Source: Heterodera schachtii (taxonomy: Eukaryota > Nematoda > Chromadorea > Rhabditida > Heteroderidae). Taken from it: 64,000 nucleotides of DNA. Of the stretch, positions 46,673 to 58,135 are shown piece by piece. The DNA is taken from NCBI GenBank assembly GCA_023374025.1, contig SIJG01000002.1, positions 720,078 through 784,077 on the forward strand, written 5' to 3'. Each line of letters starts with the position of its first letter. Position 1 is the stretch's first letter. Under the pieces are notes generated by a model. That model was not told the DNA's origin. It ran no database searches and worked only from the letters and a program-made list of their open reading frames with translations. The position numbers and the translations under genes are program-made.

Positions 46673-47206
46673 CTATAGAATGCTTAATTCATACACAGTC
46701 AAATCGGCACTCAAAGTCACTGTGTCCTCCTCCACGTTGTACCATCCATTGTATGGGCTCATTAACGCCTGAATTATTGTCGTCAGGTTAATAAGGAAAT
46801 ATTTTATAATTGAATTTAAATAAAACGAAAAACAGAATTGCATTTTGCCATAAAGTAAGCACACACAAAACTATGGGCCATTAAATTTTTGTAACAAGAA
46901 AATGAACATAGGTAACCATTTTTAAAAACAGAGTGTGAATCGAATCTATGGATGATTTTTCTTTTTTAGCCCAGCACCCATTTTAGCGTCTTTTTTTAAA
47001 ATAGTCAATTTTATAAAATTTCCCGGGGCCAGTTCAAGGCACAATTCCAGGAATAATGATTACGTGTTATGATGCCACTAGCCGCCCAAAATTTTTAAAA
47101 ATATATAATCAGCGGACCTTTAAAAGCCTTAAATATGAATATCTAATTGAACCTTTGCTTTCAAATGGTTGACAATGTTCGCATCATTTTGAACACAAAA
47201 GGTCAC

Positions 47207-47279
47207 TCGCCCGGTGGGACTCGAACCCACAGCCTTTCTATACCGTGGAGTGCTCTAACCGACTAAACTATGGGCGCCC
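47207..47279 (-). tRNA. tRNA-like sequence, probably degenerate
   Basis: The minus strand begins GCGCCCATAGTTTAGTCGGT and ends GTGGGTTCGAGTCCCACCGG followed by GCGA. The D-arm (TAGTTTAGTCGGTTAGAGC) and the T-arm (GTGGG TTCGAGT CCCAC, perfect five-base stem) are canonical. The acceptor pairs at only five of seven positions, and the anticodon arm (CTCCACGGTATAGAAAG) does not form a proper stem and seems one or two bases short. No anticodon can be assigned. It is likely a tRNA pseudogene or tRNA-derived SINE head. Confidence 0.45.
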
Positions 47280-49125
47280 CTTCCCCTTTCTAGGGGTTCT
47301 CCTATTTTTATCCCACTTCGCTTTCTTCTGTCATCACAAATTTGATATTCATCAACCTCATAGCTCGTAAATTGTTCGTAGCCATAGCCCAATGACCACC
47401 CCGTCGTTTTTGCGCTAAATTTATGCTCGATTTTCCTGACGAGGTCCGCTGTTTCTTCATTTGTTGAAACAATACGCAATGTTGCCGAACAAGAACAGCT
47501 CCAATTTGATCCTAAATTATTGTTGATGTCTGAACTCGCAGTTTTTATGGGTCAAACAAAATCAGAGTAATTTGGGGTTGAGTTATAACTATAAGTTGAA
47601 ACATTTTAATATATTTTTAGAGGTTACTTTTTTTGGTTCTAATTCTCTAAAAAAATTTAGTTTGTATGGACTTAAAAATGACAATTTGGTTTAAGACTTG
47701 ACCAATTTTTAACAATTTGTTTTCGCATTAGTCGATCACGATCCAACATCAATACCTAGTCGCGGATCATAATTCGAACCGAAATTTAAAAGCTAACTTT
47801 TAATAAGTATTTTCCTCTTTGACCATAAAATTACGGCCTACCATAATCGTATGCGTTGCATTTGATGAAAAATCCCAAGTATTTGTTGCCAGATTTTGTT
47901 TCAATTTGTGCAAAAATATTCCATTGTAACCCATCAATGTACACGGTAGTACTGTATTTTCGACTTAATTCATTCTGTCGTGCAAATTCAAAAAAATTAT
48001 CAATTTTCAGCGTAATTTTTCCCGCGGATTTGGCGGACCGTTGACGGATGGGAAACCGCAGAGGGTACGGCTCGGACAAAGCAGCGGACGAATGGTACAG
48101 CAACACACTGACCAACTCGGCACTGGTCAACACGCCGGACGAAACTGTTTTTTGGTGGCAGAAATGAGAAAGTGATTGAATCGATCAGACAACAAAATTA
48201 TTATTAAATTTTTAGATTCAATAAATTTATAAAAAATGAAGCAATAAACAAATTAATAAAAATTCCTTTGGAAATGTGAAATTTTCATAAAATCTCCCTT
48301 TTCCTTATAAATTTCAGAGACAATATAATAAACTAAATTTCAAATTTTTCGCATTTGGCATTTTTGGTAAAAAATGATTTGATTAAAAAAAATTTAAAAA
48401 AATGCAATGCTATTAATTAATTGCCCACCAATATTTGCCAGACAATCCTTGTGAATTATTGGAAAACGAATTTTGTAAAGTGCCGTGCCAAGCATTTCGC
48501 GTCGATTCTCCCCCGAACATTCTTTGCCATTTTGGGCACATTGCTCATCCGCCCAACGGAGTGCCTAATATATATAAAAAAAAAGCAATTTTATTTTTTA
48601 TTTTTGCAAAATGCAAAAAATTACGGCATTCCAAATGGCAATTTCTTCGCTGACAACCAACTGATCACGGCCCAGAACTTCGCACAATAATTCCTGATCA
48701 TCAATTTCCAAAAATGCCTCTGATTTGATCAAGGTGTCCGCATTCCGATCAATGTAAGCCAAACAACGGCCAGCAAAATCACTGAAAATGAGTAAAAAAA
48801 TAAATAAATTTTAAATTCGTTCATTTTATTTTATACTTTTTCGTCCAGTAGACGAGCCTCGTCAAAAGCGATGAATACATTGTCCAGCTTAGCAATAGGA
48901 ATACCAACACATGCTTTGACCAATGTTGGCAAATTGTATTTCTTAGCTAAATTAAACATTTTTTTACATTTTTCCCAATTATTTATAGTAAACTTTAGGA
49001 GTTTTCAAAAATTCAAATCATCCCCAAAATTTGTGCTAAAGACTCTGAATAAATTTAATTTATAAAAGCCAAACATCAATAAAAGAGTCAGTTGAAAAAA
49101 AAAATTAATTTTATGATAACAACTG

Positions 49126-49751
49126 GCAATGGTGCAGTTTTGTGGTTTCTGCGTAAAATAAGTTTAAAAATTTAAGAATTATTTTTTCTAAGATAGAAAA
49201 ATGCGCTGATTACGAAATCTGAGCTCGGATTTTGCCAAATCGTTGATTTTGTCTATGCTTTTTTCCATCACGTACTTGATTTTCTCCTAAATTTTAAGGA
49301 AATTAGTCGGACTTAAAAAACCAATACTCAGATGTTGAGCTTAAAAAGAGCTTTCCAAGTCAAGTTTTTAATTTTTAACGAGGCTGCCGTTTATTTTTTA
49401 TGATACTTGATGAAAAAGCATAGACAAAATCAATGATTTGGCAAAATCCGAGCTCAGATTCGTAATCAGCGCATTTTTCTATCCTAGAAAAATGCTTCTT
49501 AAATTTTTAAATTTGTTTTACGCAGAAACTAGAGACCGAGCCGGACCGGATCCGGTACCGGATTTTCCTGGATCAGGAATCCGGTCCGGCGATTTTTTGG
49601 AAAAATAGGGATTGACCGGATTACATAGATTGACCGGATTATGAGAGACCGGATCCCGAATCCGGTTGTTTTTGAAAATGCCAATCCGGTCCGGTCCGGC
49701 AGATTTGGAAATCTCGGTCTCTAGCAGAAACCACAAAACTGCACCATTGCC
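49126..49751. mobile_element. Foldback element in an intron of the divergent BTB copy
   Basis: The left end GGCAATGGTGCAGTTTTGTG and right end (its reverse complement) form long inverted repeats reaching inward through TAAAAATTTAAGAA, TTTTTCTA...AAAAATGCGCTGATTACGAA and TTTTGCCAAATC...TTTTGTCTATGC. The right arm is interrupted by a younger 194-bp element at 49530-49723. No reading frame is present. Confidence 0.8.
49530..49723. mobile_element. hAT-like MITE with 8-bp target duplication
   Basis: Terminal inverted repeats are TAGAGACCGAG and CTCGGTCTCTA. The 8-bp sequence GCAGAAAC directly flanks both sides (49522-49529 and 49724-49731), and removing the element plus one copy restores the foldback arm into which it jumped. 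An 8-bp duplication with TAGAG-type ends is characteristic of hAT transposons. The interior consists of GGATCCGG/CCGGATT-like words with no coding capacity. Confidence 0.8.
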
Positions 49752-50427
49752 GAACAGCTTAGATTTTTCAAAAAATTTCCAAAAAATCGCTGAAAATTAA
49801 AAAAAAAAATTTTTTCTTGAAAATTTCCAGGTTTGTTTTTTAAAAAAATTTTTCGGAGGGAAAACGACGTGTGGGAAATGAAGTGACCCCATTGAAATTA
49901 CTTAAAACTTTTAATTTTTACCGGCATAAAGCACATCGATGGCATTGTCTCCGTTCACTCCGCTCAAATCGTCCGTATAAATAAAGTTTAACATCGTTTT
50001 AAACACATCAATGTCCACGTCCGGGATTTCAATAGGTTCATTTTCTTCTGACAATGATAAAAATATAATTATAAATAAAAAAATTAAAGTTTTTATAAAA
50101 TTGTTTTTTTCACTTTTTTGCTCGTCAAATCGAAACATTGCGTCGAACACATCGGACGAAACTCTGAGAATGGTTTATGCGCGGGCAGAAGCTTTAAAAT
50201 AAATTAATCAAAGACAAAAAATAGGTATTTTAATTTCATAAAATGTTTAATTGGAAAATTTGTTAAAAATTGAATTTTCAAAAAAAAGGTTTAAAAACTA
50301 TAACATGTACAGTATTCGAACTCGCCTCTTTCTCGTTGTCCTGCCCAACCAAAAAGTGCACATCCGCATCAACACCCGTGCACAGCAAACGCTTCATCCG
50401 ATCCGCCAAAGTGTCAACGTCCGACAT

Positions 50428-51963
50428 TTTGAAATATGTATTTATATTTTAAAATAGCTAAAAAAATTTACAATAAAAACGAAAAATAATTAATCAAAAA
50501 ATTGTCTTTTGAATTCAAATCAGACTTAAACATGAAAAATTAGACGTTTTTTGATTATTTTAGCTACCCAAAAAGTTTTTAATAAATTATTCTTTAATCC
50601 TTTCAATGTGTCTATTTCCATTTGGTGCCAATCATGCAATTTGGCATTTTTATTTTGCCTTAATGCTTATTGCAACTTTCTTTTTGCCAAAAGTGGAAGA
50701 TTTAGTCCGTGCTGGTGCATTTCGTAAAAACCGCCAACAATGCGCGTTTCATAAATCCGCCAAAGGGTATTTTTAAAAACCGACCACCAATGAGCGTTTC
50801 GTAAAACCGCCAAGGGATAGAAATGACTAGGGCTAATATTTATAGTTGCTAAAAACTGCCAAAATAATTAATTTTTAGTTTCTAAAAAACCTCCAAAATA
50901 GTTGCTAAAAAGTTCCGAACGGTTGATCACACCCGAAGAACGTGCCGAACCGACAATGAGTGTAAAAATTTTTTAGAATAAAGAAATTCCTTGAAAAACG
51001 AGCAAAGTAAAAAGTGAACGTATCATTTTGTGTCACCTATTTTATTAAAAAATGGTTTAGTTTTCCTAGCAAAATTGGAAAATTGTCAGTTTTGAGTTAA
51101 ATCTTATTCTTTTGACGTCCTTAATTGCTATGCATAGTTTTAAACATTTCCGTCTATTGGAACATTCTTAATTTTAAAATTCTGGGGTGAACGTATCATT
51201 TTGTGTCACACTGTATTTATATATTTATTTTATTTATGTAAGTGATATCCATTTCAAAAATTATTTTTTATTTTTTGGTAGCTTAGGGCGATATTTACAG
51301 CATAATTTGCATTTTTTCCGGATTTTAGTTTTTTTTTATGCCATAGCATTTACGAAGAGTTTTTTCCAAAAAGCATCCTTAGTATTACATAGCATTCCTT
51401 ATGTTTGGTTATTTATTCAAAAATCAAACTGAAAAATTCACACGCTTCGGGTCTGGAACTTTAGTTTTTGCGTGACGGTCCCTACCGGATTAATCCTATT
51501 AAATTTCACAATCACGCAAACCCCGCAATTCTTTCTAAAAATGAGGGATATTCAAAAGGGATTTTATGTGGTTTGTTTTTGTTTACTAAATTGCTAATAA
51601 TTTCGCAACTTTTTAAAAAATCATTGTTTTGTTTTTCTTTTTTTTACCTACACCACCGGGAAAAAAAGAAATTATAAAAAAACTCATAAAAATAGACGGA
51701 AAAATTGGCATAGATCCCTAAAATTTGGCAAATGCCTTTTAAACAATATGGAGGTTTCTGTAGAATGTTGGCCAAGAATTTTACAAAATTTGGAAAAGCT
51801 TTCAGAAAATTAGCAAAAATTATGGTTAAAAACAAAAACTCGATTTTTTTTTAAATTTTCTTTTGTCATCCCTTTTAATCGTGCCTCATTTCACCTGCAA
51901 ATTACCTAATTTGTAAGACAAAATTTTATTAAATTTTCTGAGTGCAATTTTTTATAAAAAAAA
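50428..51963. other. Spacer with (C)GTAAAA-CCGCC repeat phrases
   Basis: Irregular repeats of GCGTTTCGTAAAACCGCCAA-like phrases lie at about 50720-50930. AACGTATCATTTTGTGTCAC occurs twice, at about 51019 and 51189, possibly marking an inverted or partial element. The 51187-51432 frame is hydrophobic low-complexity sequence. It contains the upstream region of the next family gene; nothing regulatory is recognisable. Confidence 0.45.
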
Positions 51964-54900
51964 ATGCCATCGTCGATGGATCGGATGAGACATTTGTTGA
52001 GCACGGGTGAGCATTCGGATGTGCACTTTTTGGTTGGGGACGAACATGAAAAAGAGGCAAGTTTAATTTAAAATAAAAATTTAAATTTTATTTTTCAATT
52101 GTAATTTCATTAATTATCCACATTTTTTAAAGGTTTTGCCAGCACATCAGCTCATTTTGAAGAGCGCTTCCGATGTTTTTGAGGCAATGTTCCATTTTGA
52201 CGCCAAAAAAGAAAGACCAGAAAATGGTAAAAAAAAAATAATTTTAAGGGAAATACCAATTATGTTATTTGTTCTTCATTTTATCTCTGCTAATTACCCT
52301 AATTAATTTTTCAATTAGTTTCTGGTAATTGCCCTGCTGAAGTGGAGATCCCCGATATTGAACCATCAGCATTCAAAGTAATGCTGAGCTTCATTTACAC
52401 GGATGATTTGAGCGCACTGAACGGAGACAATGCAATGGCTGTGCTTTACGCCGGTGAAAATAATTTAATTTGACAAAAAATAATTATTTTTTTTATTAGC
52501 CAAAAAGTATAATATCCCTGATTTGGTCCTTCCATCTTTGCAAATTTCCATCTCCGAATTGCGCAATGTTTTCTTTGCGTATGCTCAGGCTCTCCTTTTC
52601 GAATTGGAGGTGAGAAAGGCAAATTTATTTTTAATAATTCGGTAAAAATAAATATTAATTTCGTGAATTTAAATTTTTTGTCTCGTTCGAATTTGGGTTC
52701 GTTGAGTTCGAAATCAGTCGAATCTAAAAATGGTTAAATAATTTTTTGTTGAACGATTGATGGTTTTCTGTTTGTTTTCTTGTGTCTTTAAAGCCCTTTT
52801 TGAAACCTAAATACCGCATTTACTCGATTTGAGCCACCGGTGGCTCTATTGTTCAACCCCACTCCGATAGGGGGCTTTATTGTTTAACTCCTCTCAGAAG
52901 GGGGGGCTTTATTCGAGAGGGGGGTTCTAATCGAGAGGGGAGTTCTAACCGAGTAAATACGGTACTAATTTCATCCGGCGCTCTTCTTCGAATTTGGGTT
53001 CGTCGAAGTCTAAATCAGTCGAAATGGTGTCAGATTCATGATCCAAGCGATCTATAAAGCCCCAGGGAATATGTTTCTATGACTTTTTTAAATGTTGAAT
53101 TTTTTCTTCAAAATGGGTGGGGGTTTCCATCTAAACTATTACCATAAATTCTTTTTTTTATATTATGCCTTTATTTTCTGAGGGGTTTTTTTTTGAATAA
53201 TTTATATAAACAATTTTTAAGGATTTTTCCTTCAAATGTTTGCGTTACATTTGCCAAAATGCGGCTCAATTGTTCGGATCGGATGACTTTTTGCAAATTG
53301 ATCAGAAAATGTTGTGCAATCTTCTTGAGAGTGATCGTTTGTTACTCAGCGACGAATTTGAAATTTGGAACGCTGTAATTTCGATTAAGATTTTTCATTT
53401 GTTAATTTTAGTTTTTTTAAATTTAGGCTATCCGTTGGGCCGATGAAAAATGTCGTCAGAATGGCATTGAATGCTCCTCGGGAAAGCGTCGTTCAGTGCT
53501 TGGTCCGGCACTGTTCAAAATTCGTTTTCCAAATATCCATGAGGAGATTTTTGCCAAATGCGTCGGTAAAAATTTTGAAATCGAAAATTAAGTAGAATTT
53601 ATTTTGGTCGATATGAAATTTAGATTTTAATGCTTGAATTTCTTACATGGACAGGGGGGTCAGAATTTTTTTAATTTATGGGAAAACTGGACGAAGAAGA
53701 CTGATGCCTACAGAATAATAAATTTGAAATTTTACAGTTCCATCCGGTGTGTTAACAGTGGAAGAATTGCTCGGCGTTTAGGACGAATTTTTAATTGGAA
53801 CAAAGCCAAGGGAAACCGAAGGGGGACAATTGCGTTGGAAATTGAAAAAGGGTCGGAATTTGCGGTAGAGTCTGTCGGGAGTAGACGATTAAGTGATGCC
53901 GTGGAGATAAAAGGATTGGCTTTGAAAATTCGAGCACGAATAACAGAGAGTGACTGCATAGATGATAAAAAATGTTTGGGATTTTACTTATGGTGCGATG
54001 CAAAAGAAGGTCCAATTTTAATTACTATTTTAAAAAATAATAGATAATTTTTAATAATGATAGGAGGACCATCGAACCGCGTTTTTTCGGCAACATATCG
54101 AATTGTATCGGAAAAGAGAGAAGCGGACATTGAACATACATATTTCCTTAATTGACGATAATTATCTGCAATTAAGGAATTGATGGAGCCGAGCAATGGT
54201 TTTTACAACAGAGAAGAGGACAAAGTGACCTTAGCAATTGATTTCACAGTGAAAGATGAAAAAATTGAGAAATTTGTTGCCGATCCGAACAAATCCAACG
54301 GCACACTTTCCATGGAAATTGAAAAACTTTCGGAATTTGCACGAGAAATCAAAGGGAGTGAACGTAAAAGCGAAGCCTTTCGCATAACGGGAATGCCATG
54401 GAAAATTTCGGCAGAAATTGAAATGGAATATGAAAACAATGAGAAATGGTTGGGCTTTTACCTTTTGTGCGACGCTTCTGAAAAAGGTGCTTATCTAAAT
54501 GAATTTTTTCTATCACTTGGTGTAAATATCTCTATTTGACGAGACTTTTTAGCAATTTTTCTAAATAAAATTTTAAGTCGTTCTCAAAGCCTCCGGGCCA
54601 CAATAATCATAACTCGAAATTTTTATTTTATAGCTTTTGGGAAATCACTTAATTCTTTAAAATAAATTAATGTTATCTTTCATCAAGATGAGCATTGGAG
54701 TCGTAAATGTTCGGCAACACTTCGAATTGTTTCTCAAAAGAACGGCACGGAGGATTTAATTGGAAGATTAAATAACCTAATTTTTGATAAGAAATCGACC
54801 GGATGGGGATTTTCGAATTTCATTCGTTTTGCGGTGAGTGGTGATTCAAATTAATTTATTTTTCACGATTAAATCTTTACTGTTTTGCATCTCCAAATAA

Positions 54901-55586
54901 AATCATCAAAATTAAGGAATTGTTGGACCCGAGCAAAGGATTTTACAACAGAGAAGAGGACAAAATGGAATTGGCCATTGATTTTATTATGGACGAGACA
55001 AAAATGGAGAAAATTATTTCCGATCCGAACAAATCCAACGGCACACTTTCAATGGAAATCGAAGAATTGTCGGCATTTGCGCGCGAAATCGGCGGAAGTG
55101 AACGTATTAGTGAAACTGCTGTGTATATAAAGGGAATGACATGGAAAATATCGGCAGAAATTGTAATGGACGATGTCAAAAGCAATGAGAAACGTTTGTG
55201 CTTTTCCCTTTTGAGCGATGATGCTCCAAAAGAAGGTGCGAATTAAATGCTAATTAATAATAATTGTAATTAATTGACATTAAGACGAAAATTGGAGTTG
55301 CAATTGTTCGGGAACTTTTCAAATTGTCTCGCAAAAGAACGGTGTGTCAAATTTCATAAGCGAATTCGATGACGATGTTTTTGACTATAATGAGAACAAA
55401 TGGGCGTATCTCTATTCCATTTCATTTGCTGTGAGTGACAATTAAACTTTCCCTTAATTGACCCAATTATGCACAATTAAGGAATTGATGGACCCGGAAA
55501 AAAGCTTTTACGACCAAAGCGAGGACAAAGTGACATTGGCCATCGAATTCACTGTCAATGAAGCAAAACCGGAGGACAAATCATAA
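51964..55586 (+). pseudogene. BTB-BACK-MATH(x3) copy with a damaged first MATH
   Basis: Exons: 51964-52056, 52133-52226, 52319-52453, 52500-52609, 53222-53374, 53427-53565, 53738-54009, about 54066-54150, 54177-54486, 54688-54833, 54917-55235, 55285-55430 and 55482-55586. BTB starts MPSSMDRMRHLLSTGEHSDV with a GC donor (GAG then GCAAGT). The BTB and BACK exons are fully open and in phase, and the ALRW/AIRW exon has a canonical TTTAG acceptor. In exon 7 a deletion of about 80 bp after ELLGV creates TAG and a frame change. The next exon is truncated before NFISFA. MATH2 (ELMEPSNGFYNREEDKVTLA on) and MATH3 are intact to the stop. A truncated BTB-BACK product or alternative splicing past MATH1 is conceivable. 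The BACK/linker DNA, including introns, is nearly identical to the minus-strand gene at 43.1-43.9 kb. Confidence 0.8.
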
Positions 55587-56793
55587 AAACTCAATATGAT
55601 CGGGGAAAATCTCGTCCTTGAAATATCATCTAATGGACCTTTTTTTTGTCATTAGTGCTGCTATTTTTACTGATTTAACCTTCTTTTTTTTTTGCGCAAT
55701 TGTTTCGAAGAAAGGAAATCAAAAGACGACTTTTGTGTTGAAAAATTTCGATTCTGATGTCACTATCTGTCAGGGGTGGAGCGCGGACAGGAAAATCCCG
55801 CGGGCTCGGCGGTGAATTTCAAAAAGAAATTTTGGGAAAAATGATCCAATTTTCCATAAATATCTTGCTTTTTCATAAACAAAAATTTCTTTTAAATAAG
55901 TTTATTATAAAATTGAAATAAATTTAAATTTTTTGAATTTTAAAAAATTCCCGGTTGGTCCCGGTCCCGAAGAAAAATCGAGGTTTAGGTCCCGGCTTCT
56001 GAGGTCCCGGCAAGTCCCGGTCCTGGTTTTGCCCAAATTCCCGGTACCGCTTCACCCTATTGAAGCAATCGGTTTTTTGAAATTTTTTTTTTTGAAAGTC
56101 TCATGAAGATAATTAACAAGTACCCTTTTTAGTCTATGTTTCGGGCATTTTTTGTAATTTGTGGGTTATCATTTTTGTATAATCAACTAATTATGATGAT
56201 CACATAAATTAAAAAAGAACATTGTTTTTCATGCCTAAATAATGCTTTTGGTATGATTTATCTGCGTTATTAAATGCAGAATAAATAACGATGTCGTGCA
56301 AATAGCGCAGTGGATAATGCGCCACTATCACTTTCTTATCTCGTGTGGGTTCACTCCCGGTCGCACGCTGTCTTTTTAAATTATTTTTCCTGTTTTTTAA
56401 TAAACTGACAATTTTCAATTGTTTTTGTCTCAATTTTTCTTCTATCTGTTATTCTTAAAAATTGTCTATGTATTTTTAAAATTTTCCAAGGCAAAACAGT
56501 GTAAAAATTTATTAAAAATGCCGGTTATAATGGGAAAAATTGTAAAAAGGGCTCAGAAATGAAACCAGGCTAGTAACCATCACAGGCCTCAGAGGATTAT
56601 TCACTATCACTTTCATTAATTCATTGGCCAAGTTTTTTTTGTTGGAATTTTTATGAAAATGTCAATTATTTGTACAAAAAAATATTAACACCAATTTTCC
56701 ATTATTTTTCGTAATTCAAATTAAGAAAATATGTTAATTAACATCAACTCTTTTATTCGTCTTTTTACTATGTTTTGTCGAGAAAAAATAATG
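55587..56793. other. Spacer with GGTCCCGG repeats
   Basis: A GTCCCGG-rich repeat lies at about 55945-56055 (CCCGGTCCCGAAGAAAAATC then CCCGGCAAGTCCCGG), in the same style as the CCCGAATCCCGACCCG repeats elsewhere. A tRNA-like sequence at 56295-56367 is listed separately. No exon is seen. Confidence 0.45.
56295..56367 (+). tRNA. tRNA-Arg-like degenerate sequence
   Basis: Exactly 73 nt. The acceptor arms CGTGCAA and TCGCACG pair at six of seven positions. The D-arm TAGCGCAGTGGATAATGCGC has a perfect GCGC stem and the AGTGGAT loop of arginine tRNAs. The T-arm (GGGTTCACTCCC) is weakened, and the anticodon arm around TTTCTTA does not pair. If TCT is the anticodon it would be Arg, but the failed stem makes this a pseudogene or SINE relic. 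Confidence 0.45.
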
Positions 56794-57628
56794 TGACCAA
56801 TTGCAAATCAGTGGAGAAATTCAAATTTGAGAAGCAGTAATTTTTTATTAATTTTATTTTTAATATAATTTTACTTATTTAATTCTAATTTATTTTTCGG
56901 CATTCCGTTGGGCTGACGCCAAATGCCAACAAAATCACATTGAATGTTTAGCAGAGAATCGTCTTCAAATGCTTGGACCGGCACTATTCAAAATTCGCTT
57001 TCCGCTCTTCTCACAAAAGGATTTTTCTAAAAAAAGATGGTAAAAACAATTATAAAAGAAATGAATTCTTTTAATTTTATCCCATTTTACAGTTCCTTCT
57101 GATGTGTTATCAAAAGATGAAATGATCGCCATTTATCAGTTCAATTCCCTTTCAAATTATCATGGGATTTCCGACGGAATTTTCCCAATGCAATTTCCGA
57201 CTAATGGACGGATTTCTGATCAGAAAAAGGGCACAATTTGATGGATAGTGAAAAAGTGTCGGAATTTGCACGAGAGGAAGTTTGGAGCAGTCGGTACAGC
57301 GAAAAAAACTGTACATAAATGGATTTCCATGGAAAATATGGGCACAAATTACAAAGAAAACGGAAAGCACTGACAATGAGAAATGGTTGGGCATTTTCCT
57401 TTTGTGCGATGCCCCAGAAGAAGGTGTAAAATTTCTAATAATTAATATATACATTAACAACAATTAATTAATTTACTGTTAGATGAAAATTGGAGTTGCA
57501 AATGTTCGGCAACAGTTCGAATTGTCTCGCAAAAGAACAAAGTGCCAGATTCCAGAAGAGAATTCGATGACCGTGTTTTTGACAATAAAACGAACAGCTG
57601 GGGATCTGAAAATTTCATTTCATTTGCT
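56794..57628 (+). pseudogene. Truncated BACK-MATH copy
   Basis: Begins inside the BACK exon at 56794-56836 (DQLQISGEIQI then TGA). Then come 56900-57039 (ALRW-type exon: AFRWADAKCQQNHIECLAEN, TTTTCG instead of an AG acceptor, one base too long), 57093-57423 (VPSDVLSKDEMIAIYQFNSL; a one-base loss at GTI then TGA, and an extra A before CTGTAC), and 57483-57628 (ENWSCKCSATVRIVSQKNKV to NFISFA plus a GTGAGT donor). The closing ELMDPS exon is missing; the next sequence is unrelated. Upstream BTB exons are absent. Three frame-breaking changes and both ends lost make it a clear relic. Confidence 0.8.
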
Positions 57629-58135
57629 GTGAGTGACGTGACGGATGACAAAACAAATGCCCAATATGACTTGGGGAAAAATCTCCATTGAATATCATCC
57701 ATCCTATGATGAAACTGTTTTTTCTATTAATTTTACTTTTTTTTGATTTTGACAAAACTGATATATGAATTAATTGTTGGAGCTGTTTTGAGATACTCTC
57801 ATTTTTGAGTACCGAATTTCAATGAAAAACATTTTTTGGTCTTTTTTTTTCTGATAAATTATTTTTAAATTGAAAGTTCCATCAGGAAATTTAGAAAAAT
57901 GAAGAATTAAGAATCGATTTAGTAACTTTCGGCATTGAACAGGGCGGCCAAGTGTCCTTTTTTTAAAGATTTGTCCTTTTTTCGAGGGGCCGGATCTTTG
58001 AAATTAAAAATGTCCTTTTTTAAAAGATTGTCCTTTATTTTAGATTTTCCCAAACTTTTTTAATTTTTTTTTGTGCTTAATTATTTATTTGGCTGATATA
58101 AATGCTACCAAAATTCCCAATTTCAAAAAATTTTT

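Larger units (their letters stand above)
46673..50427 (-). pseudogene. Divergent BTB-BACK-MATH copy, probably decayed
   Basis: Minus-strand exons: 50427-50326 (MSDVDTLADRMKRLLCTGVD, VHFLVGQDNEKE, GC donor), about 50197-50112 (BTB, one base lost after LLPAHK), about 50049-49921 (PIEIPDVDIDVFKTMLNFIY), 48946-48837 (NLPTLVKACVGIPIAKLDNV), 48781-48625 (FAGRCLAYIDRNADTLIKSE, one extra base at the acceptor), 48564-48429 (ALRWADEQCAQNGKECSGEN), 48144-47842 (VSSGVLTSAELVSVLLYHSS and MATH start), 47511-47357 (SNWSCSCSATLRIVSTNEET) and 46768-46673 (ALMSPYNGWYNVEEDTVTLS, stop). One MATH domain. It is the most diverged copy: usual Asp/Pro residues change (KACVGIPIAKL for DASLQIPISEL) and the tail is YELSIL. 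Two frameshifts and no clear exon 2 donor argue for a pseudogene, though MATH exons are open. A foldback element sits in the third intron. Confidence 0.75.
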
